Source of the DNA: Oscillospiraceae bacterium
GTDB lineage: Bacteria; Bacillota; Clostridia; Oscillospirales; Ruminococcaceae
DNA: 36,732 nt
Direction: 5' to 3'
Assembly: GCA_024699425.1 (NCBI GenBank)
Contig: JAILPP010000099.1
Span: forward strand, 1-36,732
In this document: one piece after another, positions 23,861 through 31,147 of the stretch
Layout: every line of letters begins with the position of its first letter
Position numbering within the stretch: the stretch's first letter is position 1
Translations under genes and position numbers: made by a program
Notes under the pieces: model-generated
What the model was told of the DNA's origin: nothing
What the model saw: the letters and a program-made list of their open reading frames with translations, nothing else
Databases searched by the model: none

Positions 23861-26257
23861 TCAGAGGAGAGGATGCTGTGAAAATTCCCAGCTTGTCTCG
23901 AACGCATCCCAGTCTTTCTTGCTCAGTTCAATATTTTCTCTGACAAGCCGTGCAATCTCGGCATTTTCTTCATAGATAAACGGAAGCGACCTGATGTCAT
24001 TTGCCTGAATGTTCATCGTCGGATTCAGAAGTTTCAGAAAAAAACGTGATACTGTACTGCACAAAAAAGCGAGAATATATTCCAGCGAATCCTCATCGGT
24101 AAAAATACAGGAGCCTGCAACATCAAATAAAAATCCCTCCGGACTGTAACGGAATCCCGGTGTGATCGCAATAAACGTCCATGCGATCGAACGGCGAAAA
24201 TAATACTCTCTGTTCTTGAGCCGTCCGCCAGCGCTGCTCTTGTTCAGCGCTTTGTGGAAATCCTGCAATTCTCTTCCGTTGTCTTTATAATTGACAACAT
24301 TCTCATGATTGCCGTACCATTTCCTGTAACCGCCGCCCTTGTGATAGGGAAACCATTTCTTTCCGCTTGCCTGTGCGGTTTGCATATCGGGGGCATGAAA
24401 ACAGATATCGTGATAATTTATCTCGTACCATTTGCGGACAAATCTGTTATTGTCCGAAGTGGTCATTCCCTGACGGGGATTTGCAACTTCCCTGAGCTTC
24501 ATGCCTGAAAACAGGGAAAGGGTATGATCGGAAGCCTGATAGACATAAGGATGCCCCGGAATCCGCAGAAAATCCTGCTTTGTTCTGTAACAGGGAAGGG
24601 GACGGGAAAGAAATGCCATGCGTTTTTCCTCGGTTTTGCTGTATGCTCTCAGATCCATATAAGTGCTTTGATACCCGGAAATGTCGCTTTTGCGCATGAC
24701 GAATGCCGCCGCCTGCACGATCGTCCCGACCTCTCCCGCATCAAACGCATTGGCTCCCAGATGAACAAGGTTTACCACATCATGCAGTAACAGCAGACTT
24801 CTCAGCTTCACAAAACGATACAGAAACATCCACGAATGCATGGTAATCATCGCATAGAATCCATGCGGTGCAGTAAGCTGTCCGCAGCGTTCGATAAAGC
24901 AGGCAAACAGATCGCTTTTGCTGTCGGGGAAATGCTCTCTGACATATGCGGAAAGTTCCGTATGCATTCCGGAAACGCCCATATAAGGCGGATTTGTTAT
25001 CACGACGGAGTATTTCTGTGTCAGCATTTCGCCGATGCGCCGCAGCATGGTTTTCTGCTGTCCGCTGCTGTCTGCGATTTGTTCGATCTCCTCGAAAAAT
25101 TCGTTTGTAAGCTCCTTCAGAGAACCAATGCTTTCCGCATTCGGGAAGATTTCCCCCACATCTGCAATGTCTGCAAAATTCGCAAGATTCAGCCGCAGAT
25201 CACCGATTTTCAAAATCTCCGCATGATACTCTCTCGCTTTCATCATCAGCGCAAAACCCGCAAGCTGATACGCCCGTCTGTCAATATCCAGCCCGAAAAG
25301 ATTCTTTTGCAGAATAGACACCGCCGCCTCCTGTTCCGACCAGCCGCAGGAAAGATAAATGTCCATCAGCACATCAAAAGCATAGACCAGAATATGCCCG
25401 CTGCCCATGCAGGGATCTATAATCCGTATCTGTTCGGGACAGAGACTGCGGTATTCCTCCCGCAATGCCTCCATTTTTTCCTGAACATCCGCCTGCTGAT
25501 GCGGTTCATCAAGATAGTACAGCCAATCCGCAGTTTGCGGCTTTCCGTGTCCCTCAGCCCAGAGTCTGCCGAGAGAATTTTCAACAAGGTAGCGCACCAC
25601 CCAGTCCGGCGTGAAAAGCTGTGTTGCTGTCGGAATGGATGCCGCAGGAATTTTGATATTGCGCCGCAAATCTGCGTAGACCTGATCTTTTAATTCAGCG
25701 TTGTAGTACTGATAAAGCCAGCCGATGATCTGCACCTGATCCCGCCATTCCTCCTCTGTAATCTCCAGAACCATGCGTCCCACAACGCTGTCCGCCCGCA
25801 GGAGATCATCGGGAAAGAGCAGCTCTGCCCAGCCGTCAATCGGCTCAAACAGCTCCGGCATATACTGATGCAGCGCATTGCACTGTGAAAGCAGCAAATA
25901 TCTGTATTGCGCTGCGTTGTCCTGCGCTTCCTTGAGGATTCCGGGTTTGAAGTCACCGTTCTCATCCGAGAAAATACGAACCGTTTCCGGAAGAAAACCG
26001 TTCACTTCCATATACCGCAAAGCCGTGAAACGGCTGAACCACATATATGCCGCTTCTTCCATCGTCTGCGCAAACCCATTGCGGCGGATGTGTGAAAGCA
26101 GTTGACTGCGCTGTTCTGTCTCCGCAGGAGTCAGAGGGCGATCAGGTTCTGTTTCGCCGTCAGGTGTGATCGAATAAAGATCTGCCCGCTGTGACACAGA
26201 ACGAATGAGCATCGTTCTTGCTGCGGCAGCAAAATGTCTGAGTGCTGATTTATTCAT
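23861..26257 (-). CDS. pglX: BREX-1 PglX-like adenine-specific DNA methyltransferase, orphan and C-terminally short
   Basis: The 798-residue protein matches PglX of BREX phage-defence systems, which methylates adenine in a non-palindromic site. The SAM motif I is DPCMGSGHILVYAFD (Asp281 onward), followed by NLFGLDIDRRAYQLAGFAL, and the catalytic NPPYMG is at 422-427. The target-recognition region contains KWFPYHKGGGYRKWYG. It ends at KDWDAFETSWEFSQHPLL; typical PglX proteins (about 1200 residues) continue for several hundred more. The sequence after the stop is AT-rich and shows no continuation in frame. No brxA, brxB, brxC, pglZ or brxL is present. AAAGGAG lies 7 nt before ATG 26257. The methylase core looks intact. 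Confidence 0.88.
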   Translation of the reverse strand: MNKSALRHFAAAARTMLIRSVSQRADLYSITPDGETEPDRPLTPAETEQRSQLLSHIRRNGFAQTMEEAAYMWFSRFTALRYMEVNGFLPETVRIFSDENGDFKPGILKEAQDNAAQYRYLLLSQCNALHQYMPELFEPIDGWAELLFPDDLLRADSVVGRMVLEITEEEWRDQVQIIGWLYQYYNAELKDQVYADLRRNIKIPAASIPTATQLFTPDWVVRYLVENSLGRLWAEGHGKPQTADWLYYLDEPHQQADVQEKMEALREEYRSLCPEQIRIIDPCMGSGHILVYAFDVLMDIYLSCGWSEQEAAVSILQKNLFGLDIDRRAYQLAGFALMMKAREYHAEILKIGDLRLNLANFADIADVGEIFPNAESIGSLKELTNEFFEEIEQIADSSGQQKTMLRRIGEMLTQKYSVVITNPPYMGVSGMHTELSAYVREHFPDSKSDLFACFIERCGQLTAPHGFYAMITMHSWMFLYRFVKLRSLLLLHDVVNLVHLGANAFDAGEVGTIVQAAAFVMRKSDISGYQSTYMDLRAYSKTEEKRMAFLSRPLPCYRTKQDFLRIPGHPYVYQASDHTLSLFSGMKLREVANPRQGMTTSDNNRFVRKWYEINYHDICFHAPDMQTAQASGKKWFPYHKGGGYRKWYGNHENVVNYKDNGRELQDFHKALNKSSAGGRLKNREYYFRRSIAWTFIAITPGFRYSPEGFLFDVAGSCIFTDEDSLEYILAFLCSTVSRFFLKLLNPTMNIQANDIRSLPFIYEENAEIARLVRENIELSKKDWDAFETSWEFSQHPLL

Positions 26258-26297
26258 GACACTTCTCCTTTGTGGCATCTGTACTTCAAAAAACAAG

Positions 26298-26337
26298 AAA
26301 AAAGCCTATATACCGCTACAACTACGATATATAGACT
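26298..26337 (-). terminator. Intrinsic terminator after tRNA-Gly
   Basis: On the minus strand AGTCTATATATCG pairs with CGGTATATAGGCT (13 bp, two G-T pairs, 9-nt loop), followed by six T. It lies between tRNA-Gly and pglX, only about 40 bp before the pglX ATG. Little room is left for a separate pglX promoter. Confidence 0.75.
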
Positions 26338-26360
26338 AATTCACATAATGTCACTGATGA

Positions 26361-26431
26361 AGCGGATGACGGGAATCGAACCCGCATACTCAGCTTGGGA
26401 AGCTGATGCTCTGCCACTAAACTACATCCGC
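26361..26431 (-). tRNA. tRNA-Gly (anticodon CCC)
   Basis: The cloverleaf is complete. The acceptor GCGGATG pairs with CATCCGC, the anticodon arm is TCAGC-TTCCCAA-GCTGA with CCC at 26399-26397, and the T-arm contains GGTTCGATTCC. The discriminator base is T and CCA is not encoded. The tRNA reads GGG codons. It has its own promoter and terminator. Confidence 0.97.
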
Positions 26432-26445
26432 ATCTGACAATATTC

Positions 26446-26474
26446 AGTATACCACATTCCGGTGCATTTGTCAA
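26446..26474 (-). promoter_or_regulatory. Promoter of tRNA-Gly
   Basis: On the minus strand TTGACA (26474-26469) and TATACT (26451-26446) have a 17-bp spacer. The start would fall a few nt before the mature tRNA 5' end at 26431. Confidence 0.85.
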
Positions 26475-26495
26475 GTCTTTTTTTGCTGAAATTTG

Positions 26496-26526
26496 CAGAC
26501 TGCGGAGCAAAATACTCCGCAGTCTG
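26496..26526 (-). terminator. Strong hairpin after the DUF1846 gene, probable terminator
   Basis: CAGACTGCGGAG and CTCCGCAGTCTG form a perfect 12-bp stem with a 7-nt loop, 7 nt past the DUF1846 stop on the minus strand. There is no clean T-run immediately after it in that direction (CAAATTTCAGC follows). Termination is likely but not textbook. Confidence 0.6.
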
Positions 26527-26533
26527 TTTCAGA

Positions 26534-28003
26534 TCAGCTAAATTTCGGCTCGCAGGTGAGATTTACTCCAAGACGCTTGAAAATTCTTTCATCCACAGCG
26601 GAAAGGATGACCGTGGAATGTACTTCACAGCCCCAGAGCTTGTCAAGCTGTGCCATTGCTTTGGCAGCGTTTTCGTCTGTTGTTGCACAGATTGCAAGTG
26701 CGTACAAAGTTTCATCGGTATGGATGCGGGGGTTCTGATTGCCGAGATGCTTGACCTTCAGATTCTGGATCGGCTCGATCACCTGCGGACTGAGAAGCAA
26801 AGTCTCATCCGGAAGCCCGGCAAAACATTTCAGAGCATTCAGCAGCAGGGCAGAGGCTGCTCCGAGCAGATCGGAAGTACGCCCCGTCAGGATCTTTCCG
26901 TCCGGCAGTTCCATTGCCGCTGCGGGTGCGCCCGTCTCCTGTTCACGGCGGAGCGCAGGTGCAACAGCAGCTCTGTCCTCGGCGGAAACACCTGCCTGCT
27001 TCATCATCAGTTCCAGCTTGAGAACTTCTTCATCGGTCGAAGTTCCCTTTCTTCTTCCGCAGAGTGCCGTGAAATAGCGGCGGATGATCTCCTCCCGTGC
27101 CGCAGTGCAGACGGCTTCATCATCGACAATGCAGTTGCCAGCCATGTTGACACCCATATCCGTCGGAGACTTATACGGCGAAGTGCCGAGGATTTTCTCA
27201 AACATGGCGTTCAGAACAGGGAAGATCTCCACGTCACGGTTATAATTGACCGTTGTCTTTCCGTAGGCTTCCAGATGAAACGGGTCGATCATATTGACAT
27301 CGCCCAGATCGCTTGTCGCAGCTTCATAGGCAATATTGACCGGGTGGCGCAGCGGGAGATTCCAGATCGGAAATGTTTCAAATTTCGCATATCCCGCATT
27401 GATACCCCGCTTATGTTCATGGTAGAGCTGGGAGAGACAGGTCGCCATTTTTCCGGATCCCGGTCCCGGTGCCGTTACAACGACCAGACGGCGGGTGGTT
27501 TCGATATAATCATTTTTGCCGTATCCGTCATCACTCATAATCAACTGCAAATTCGAGGGATACCCCTTGATCGCATAGTGATGGTACACCTTGACACCGA
27601 GCGATTCCAGACGGTTCTGGAACGCATCCACCGCCGGCATGGAAGTGTAGCGGGTCAGCACAACACTGGATACATACAGCCCGATCTTACGGAACACACT
27701 GATTAAGCGAATGACATCCACATCATAGGTGATGCCGAGATCACCGCGGACTTTGTTCTTTTCAATATCCGCAGTATTGATGACGATCACAATCTCCGCC
27801 TCATCTTTCAGGTGAAGCAGCATTTGCAGTTTGCTGTCCGGTTTGAACCCCGGCAGTACTCTTGCGGCATGATAATCATCAAACAGCTTACCGCCAAACT
27901 CCAGATAGAGCTTGCCGCCAAATTCAGCGATTCGCTCACGGATGTGAGCAGACTGCATTTGCAGATACTTTCCGTTGTCAAAACCAATTTTTCCGGCACT
28001 CAT
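26534..28003 (-). CDS. DUF1846 family protein
   Basis: This is a 489-residue cytosolic protein of the DUF1846 family, found widely in Firmicutes and Actinobacteria with solved structures but no established function. It begins with KIGFDNGKYLQMQSAHIRERI, has DVDVIRLISVFRKIGLYVSSVVLTRY, a P-loop-like APGPGSGK at 178-185, and YHEHKRGINAGYAKFETFPIWNLP-type sequence after it, all typical of the family. The length is normal. AAAGGAAG precedes ATG 28003. It is monocistronic, with its own promoter and a hairpin at its end. Confidence 0.9.
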   Translation of the reverse strand: MSAGKIGFDNGKYLQMQSAHIRERIAEFGGKLYLEFGGKLFDDYHAARVLPGFKPDSKLQMLLHLKDEAEIVIVINTADIEKNKVRGDLGITYDVDVIRLISVFRKIGLYVSSVVLTRYTSMPAVDAFQNRLESLGVKVYHHYAIKGYPSNLQLIMSDDGYGKNDYIETTRRLVVVTAPGPGSGKMATCLSQLYHEHKRGINAGYAKFETFPIWNLPLRHPVNIAYEAATSDLGDVNMIDPFHLEAYGKTTVNYNRDVEIFPVLNAMFEKILGTSPYKSPTDMGVNMAGNCIVDDEAVCTAAREEIIRRYFTALCGRRKGTSTDEEVLKLELMMKQAGVSAEDRAAVAPALRREQETGAPAAAMELPDGKILTGRTSDLLGAASALLLNALKCFAGLPDETLLLSPQVIEPIQNLKVKHLGNQNPRIHTDETLYALAICATTDENAAKAMAQLDKLWGCEVHSTVILSAVDERIFKRLGVNLTCEPKFS

Positions 28004-28038
28004 GGTAAAAACTTCCTTTCCGAATCAATATCTACTCT

Positions 28039-28067
28039 ATTATAGCATAAAATCCGATAAATGTCTA
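28039..28067 (-). promoter_or_regulatory. Promoter of the DUF1846 gene
   Basis: On the minus strand TAGACA (28067-28062) and TATAAT (28044-28039) are 17 bp apart. It is divergent from the rpe promoter, about 90 bp away. The AT-rich stretch between them shows no gene. Confidence 0.8.
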
Positions 28068-28156
28068 CCTTTTTTAAGGATTCTTCTGATTTTTATTTCA
28101 AAACGGTCGAAGTTTACTTTTTTGACACATAATTTTTGAAAAAAAATGCTTTTCCT

Positions 28157-28185
28157 ATTGACGTGAAGCGGTTTTTCATGTATAA
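28157..28185 (+). promoter_or_regulatory. Promoter of the rpe-rnf-like operon
   Basis: TTGACG (28157-28162) and TATAAT (28180-28185) have a 17-bp spacer. The ATG at 28185 overlaps the -10 and so cannot be a start codon on this transcript. A 7-bp inverted repeat (TCCTATT at 28152, AATAGGA at 28187) brackets the promoter and may be coincidental. Confidence 0.85.
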
Positions 28186-28223
28186 TGAATAGGAGTATGA
28201 ATGTTTATTTCGGAGGTGCTGAT

Positions 28224-28877
28224 TTGAAGCGAAGAATTTCAGCGTCCATCCTGAATGCCGATCTGCTGCGGCTTGGCGAAGAGGTTCAGCGTGCAAAGCA
28301 AGCTGGGGTGGATATGCTGCATTTTGATGTGATGGACGGCTGTTTCGTTCCGAATATTTCGTTCGGAATGCCTGTTCTGAAAGCCGTTTCGGATAATTCA
28401 GATTTGTTTATGGACGTGCATCTGATGATTCAGAATCCGCTGCGGTATGTTCCGGATTTTGTACGGGACGGTGCGGACGGGATCACGTTTCATCTGGAAT
28501 GCGGTGATGATTCGTTTCAGACGATCGAAAAAATACACGGACTCGGCTGCAAAGCAGGCATTTCCCTGAAACCGGCAACGCCTGCACGGGCTGTCCTGCC
28601 GTTTCTGGATGAGGTCGAGAATATCCTCATCATGACAGTAGAGCCCGGATTCGGCGGGCAGAGCTATCTGCATGAAATGAATGAGAAAATCCGTGCCGTC
28701 CGTGAAATGATCGGCAGACGGAACTGCACACTGGAAGTGGATGGCGGCATCAATCCGGATACCATTCAGGAAGCTGCTGCTGCGGGCGCTGACCTGTTCG
28801 TTGCCGGAAGCTACCTGTTCCGTTCGGAGGATATTCATGCGGCTGTCCGTTCCCTTGCAGAAGGAGGCAGCCATTGA
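28224..28877 (+). CDS. rpe: Ribulose-phosphate 3-epimerase
   Basis: Rpe interconverts ribulose 5-phosphate and xylulose 5-phosphate in the pentose phosphate pathway. The 217-residue TIM barrel has SASILNADL at the start, metal ligands His33 and Asp35 in HFDVMDG, MDVHLMI, VEPGFGGQ, and EVDGGINPDT with the catalytic Asp. I chose TTG 28224 because CGGAGG lies 7 nt upstream and the family N-terminus begins there. The ATGs at 28185 and 28197 overlap or closely follow the promoter. The stop overlaps the next gene by 4 nt (TTGA). Confidence 0.95.
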   Translation: MKRRISASILNADLLRLGEEVQRAKQAGVDMLHFDVMDGCFVPNISFGMPVLKAVSDNSDLFMDVHLMIQNPLRYVPDFVRDGADGITFHLECGDDSFQTIEKIHGLGCKAGISLKPATPARAVLPFLDEVENILIMTVEPGFGGQSYLHEMNEKIRAVREMIGRRNCTLEVDGGINPDTIQEAAAAGADLFVAGSYLFRSEDIHAAVRSLAEGGSH

Positions 28878-29842
28878 CAAAACAAATCAGTTCCCGCCCT
28901 GTCCGCCGTCCCGAATACTGGCTGATCTTGGGTTCACTGGTGTTTGTTGCCGTCTGCTTTTACGGTATCCGTGCAGCAGCCGTGATCGGACTTGCAGCCG
29001 TGACTGCAATGATAACAGACCTCATCGTTCTGTTCTGGCGGGGACGTGCCTACCGAAGTATTGACGTTTCCAATATCGGCAATGCCATTGTGCTGGCACT
29101 GTTGTTTCCTGCAACTGTTCCGTATTCAATCGTGATAATCAGTACTGTGTTCGGGACAGTCATCGGAGCGCACGTATTCGGCTACCGCCGTGATCTGGTA
29201 TTTCCGCCGTCGGCGGTCGGTTATCTTCTGGCGCTTACCTGCTGGAAAGACGAGATTCTTCAGTTTCCGGAGGTCGGCAGCCGACTTGCACTGTTCGGCA
29301 ACGAACCTGCGGTACAGCCTTCTTTCACTGCTTTGTTCAACGAGAAGGGAAGTATCTACTTTCTGCATGAGGATATTCTCGAATGTCTGATCGGCGCTGT
29401 GCCGGGACCGATGGGAACGGGCTGTGTCATCATGCTGCTGCTGGGAATTGTGATCCTGATCGCACGCAGGCAACTCGATCTGTTTGCCGTTCTTGGCGGG
29501 ATCCTGAATATGACGCTCCCTGTACTTTACGGAAGAGCCGATCATACTATCCTGCTGACAAATATGCTGCTTTTTTCGCTGATCTTCTTCATTGGCGACC
29601 GTGCGTTGATGCCCTGTCGGGGACTTGCTGCATTTCTGGCTTCCGGTATCACCTGCACACTGACCGGATTCCTGATTACAGCTTATCATCTGGAATATGC
29701 ACCTGTGATCGCTGTGATCCTCACCTGCCCGCTGTGGCGGTGGTTTGCAGCCATTGAGAAGAGAACCCGTATGCTTTTCAGGGAACAGCACAAGGACAGA
29801 AAGAAGGAGGCTTCGGAAAATGGATCCGCAAAAAGCGTATAA
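28874..29842 (+). CDS. rnfD: RnfD/NqrB-like membrane protein lacking the flavin-attachment motif
   Basis: This is a 322-residue integral membrane protein related to RnfD/NqrB. It has about eight to ten hydrophobic segments, the DVSNIGNAIVLALLFPATVPY segment, and IGAVPGPMGTGC corresponding to the family's IPGSIGE-type loop. Normal RnfD carries covalent FMN on a Thr in a motif such as SGAT or TTAT near DAV; here the equivalent region (about 140-158, EPAVQPSFTALF) has no such motif. Translation starts at TTG 28874 after AAGGAGG and overlaps the rpe stop. It overlaps the next gene by 23 nt. The symbol marks homology only; a normal Rnf role is doubtful. Confidence 0.75.
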   Translation: MTKQISSRPVRRPEYWLILGSLVFVAVCFYGIRAAAVIGLAAVTAMITDLIVLFWRGRAYRSIDVSNIGNAIVLALLFPATVPYSIVIISTVFGTVIGAHVFGYRRDLVFPPSAVGYLLALTCWKDEILQFPEVGSRLALFGNEPAVQPSFTALFNEKGSIYFLHEDILECLIGAVPGPMGTGCVIMLLLGIVILIARRQLDLFAVLGGILNMTLPVLYGRADHTILLTNMLLFSLIFFIGDRALMPCRGLAAFLASGITCTLTGFLITAYHLEYAPVIAVILTCPLWRWFAAIEKRTRMLFREQHKDRKKEASENGSAKSV

Positions 29843-30458
29843 AGACGGACTTTTCCGCCATAATTCAGTTCTTTCCGAGGGTATGGTGATCGCACCTGTC
29901 GTTGTCTGCTGCGATACCCTGCGCAAGTCGCTGCTGCTCTCTCTTGCATTTGTCCTGATTACAGTGACCGCAGTCACTCTCGGTTCTTTTTATCCGAAGA
30001 AGCTGCCCTATGCTGTGCGCATTATCCTCTATGCACTGACCGCCTCGCTCCTGTACATTCCGACAGCGCTCCTCTGTGAGTATCTCAGTCCGGAAACCTA
30101 TGCGGCACTGACAAATATGTCTCTGCCGGGGCTTGGCATGGTCAGCGGTGCGGCGTTTCTGTACTTGCCGCTTCTGTCGGTCAATTCGTTTGTTGTCCTG
30201 CATTCGGAACTGCATTTTTATCATTATAAGCGAGGGAAAATGCTCGGTGTACTGCTTTCACACGCAGCAGGATTTTCTCTTGCCGCCTGCCTGATCGGAT
30301 GTATCCGTGAGATCTTTGCCCACGGAACGTTCTTCGGATTTGCTGTGGATATGCCGCTTATCCTGCAAGGACTGGCTGCACCGTGGGGCGGATTTATTCT
30401 GATCGGTATCCTGTCGGCACTGCACCGCAGGATTTTCCCGAAGAAAACGGAGGCATAA
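29820..30458 (+). CDS. rnfE: RnfE/NqrD-like membrane protein with both Fe-S cysteines replaced
   Basis: This 212-residue membrane protein aligns with RnfE: KDGLFRHNSVL at residues 8-18, RIILYALTAS near 67, LPLLSVNSFVV near 116-125, and CIREIFAHGTFFG near 170. In true RnfE the GLCP and TNC cysteines help bind an intramembrane [2Fe-2S] cluster. Here they are Ala25 (in VIAP) and Ser123 (in VNS). ATG 29820 has AAGGAGG upstream and lies inside the end of the RnfD-like gene. An unrelated CC pair at 30-31 is not at the ligand position. Ion or electron transfer by the classical route is unlikely. Confidence 0.78.
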   Translation: MDPQKAYKDGLFRHNSVLSEGMVIAPVVVCCDTLRKSLLLSLAFVLITVTAVTLGSFYPKKLPYAVRIILYALTASLLYIPTALLCEYLSPETYAALTNMSLPGLGMVSGAAFLYLPLLSVNSFVVLHSELHFYHYKRGKMLGVLLSHAAGFSLAACLIGCIREIFAHGTFFGFAVDMPLILQGLAAPWGGFILIGILSALHRRIFPKKTEA

Positions 30459-30463
30459 TATCC

Positions 30464-31105
30464 ATGTGGCTGATGACGGCGATCGTATCGCTGCTGACTA
30501 CAAACCTGATCTTTACACGGGCACTCGGCACAAGCACAATGATGGCTGCCGCCAAGAATCGTTCACGATTGCCGGTACTGGCACTTGTTATGACGGTGTT
30601 TTCCGTGTTTTCCTGTCTGGGAATGCAGCTTGTCTGCTATGTGTTCGGACTTGCACGTCTGCTGCATTATCCTTTTGCACTGGGACTGCCGCTTGTCTAT
30701 ACCCTGATGATTGGTGTGATCTATCTGGCAGTTCTTGCCTTTATAGAACTGCTGTTTCCCCAAAAAGCTCCGGGGTATCGGAAATATGTCCACCTGTCTG
30801 CATTTAACTGTGCGGTAATGGGAACACTGTATCTGGCGTTTTCACCGGACGGATTGAGTCAGGATTTTGCCGAGCCGCCCGTGGTCAGCCTGTTCGGACT
30901 GCTCATCGGGGCAATGAATGAACCGATTACGGCAGTTCTGTTCGGCTTGCAGGAAGGACTCGGATTTCTTCTGGCTTCGCTGATGCTTTCCGCCGTGCGG
31001 GAACGGCTGTATGACAGCGAAGTGCCGTCCTCCTTCCGCGGAAGACCCGCCATGATGGTTTACATCGGCGTAATCGCACTTGCGGTCTATGCGATTTTTG
31101 TGTAG
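30464..31105 (+). CDS. rnfA: RnfA/NqrE-like membrane protein with one of two Fe-S cysteines lost
   Basis: This 213-residue, roughly six-helix protein aligns with RnfA: TTNLIFTRALG at 12-22, LSAFNCAVMG at 112-120, and the C-terminal AVRERLYDSEVPSSFRG. The first cluster cysteine, normally in LGLCPF, is Ser24 (LGTSTM). The second, Cys116 in FNCAVMG, is kept. ATG 30464 follows GGAGG and starts 5 nt after the RnfE-like stop. With the two preceding genes it forms a D-E-A set; rnfB, rnfC and rnfG are not adjacent. Confidence 0.78.
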   Translation: MWLMTAIVSLLTTNLIFTRALGTSTMMAAAKNRSRLPVLALVMTVFSVFSCLGMQLVCYVFGLARLLHYPFALGLPLVYTLMIGVIYLAVLAFIELLFPQKAPGYRKYVHLSAFNCAVMGTLYLAFSPDGLSQDFAEPPVVSLFGLLIGAMNEPITAVLFGLQEGLGFLLASLMLSAVRERLYDSEVPSSFRGRPAMMVYIGVIALAVYAIFV

Positions 31106-31147
31106 TTTCAGATATATAGAACAGATGAGAGGAGCCGGACGATCCCT

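Noticed and set aside
26462-27706. A 414-codon open frame on the plus strand
   Set aside because: It is antisense to the DUF1846 gene and begins at the tRNA promoter region. No domain, and no good ribosome site.
28185-28187. ATG at 28185 as the rpe start
   Set aside because: It overlaps the TATAAT -10 and would add 13 residues not seen in Rpe. TTG 28224 has a proper ribosome site.
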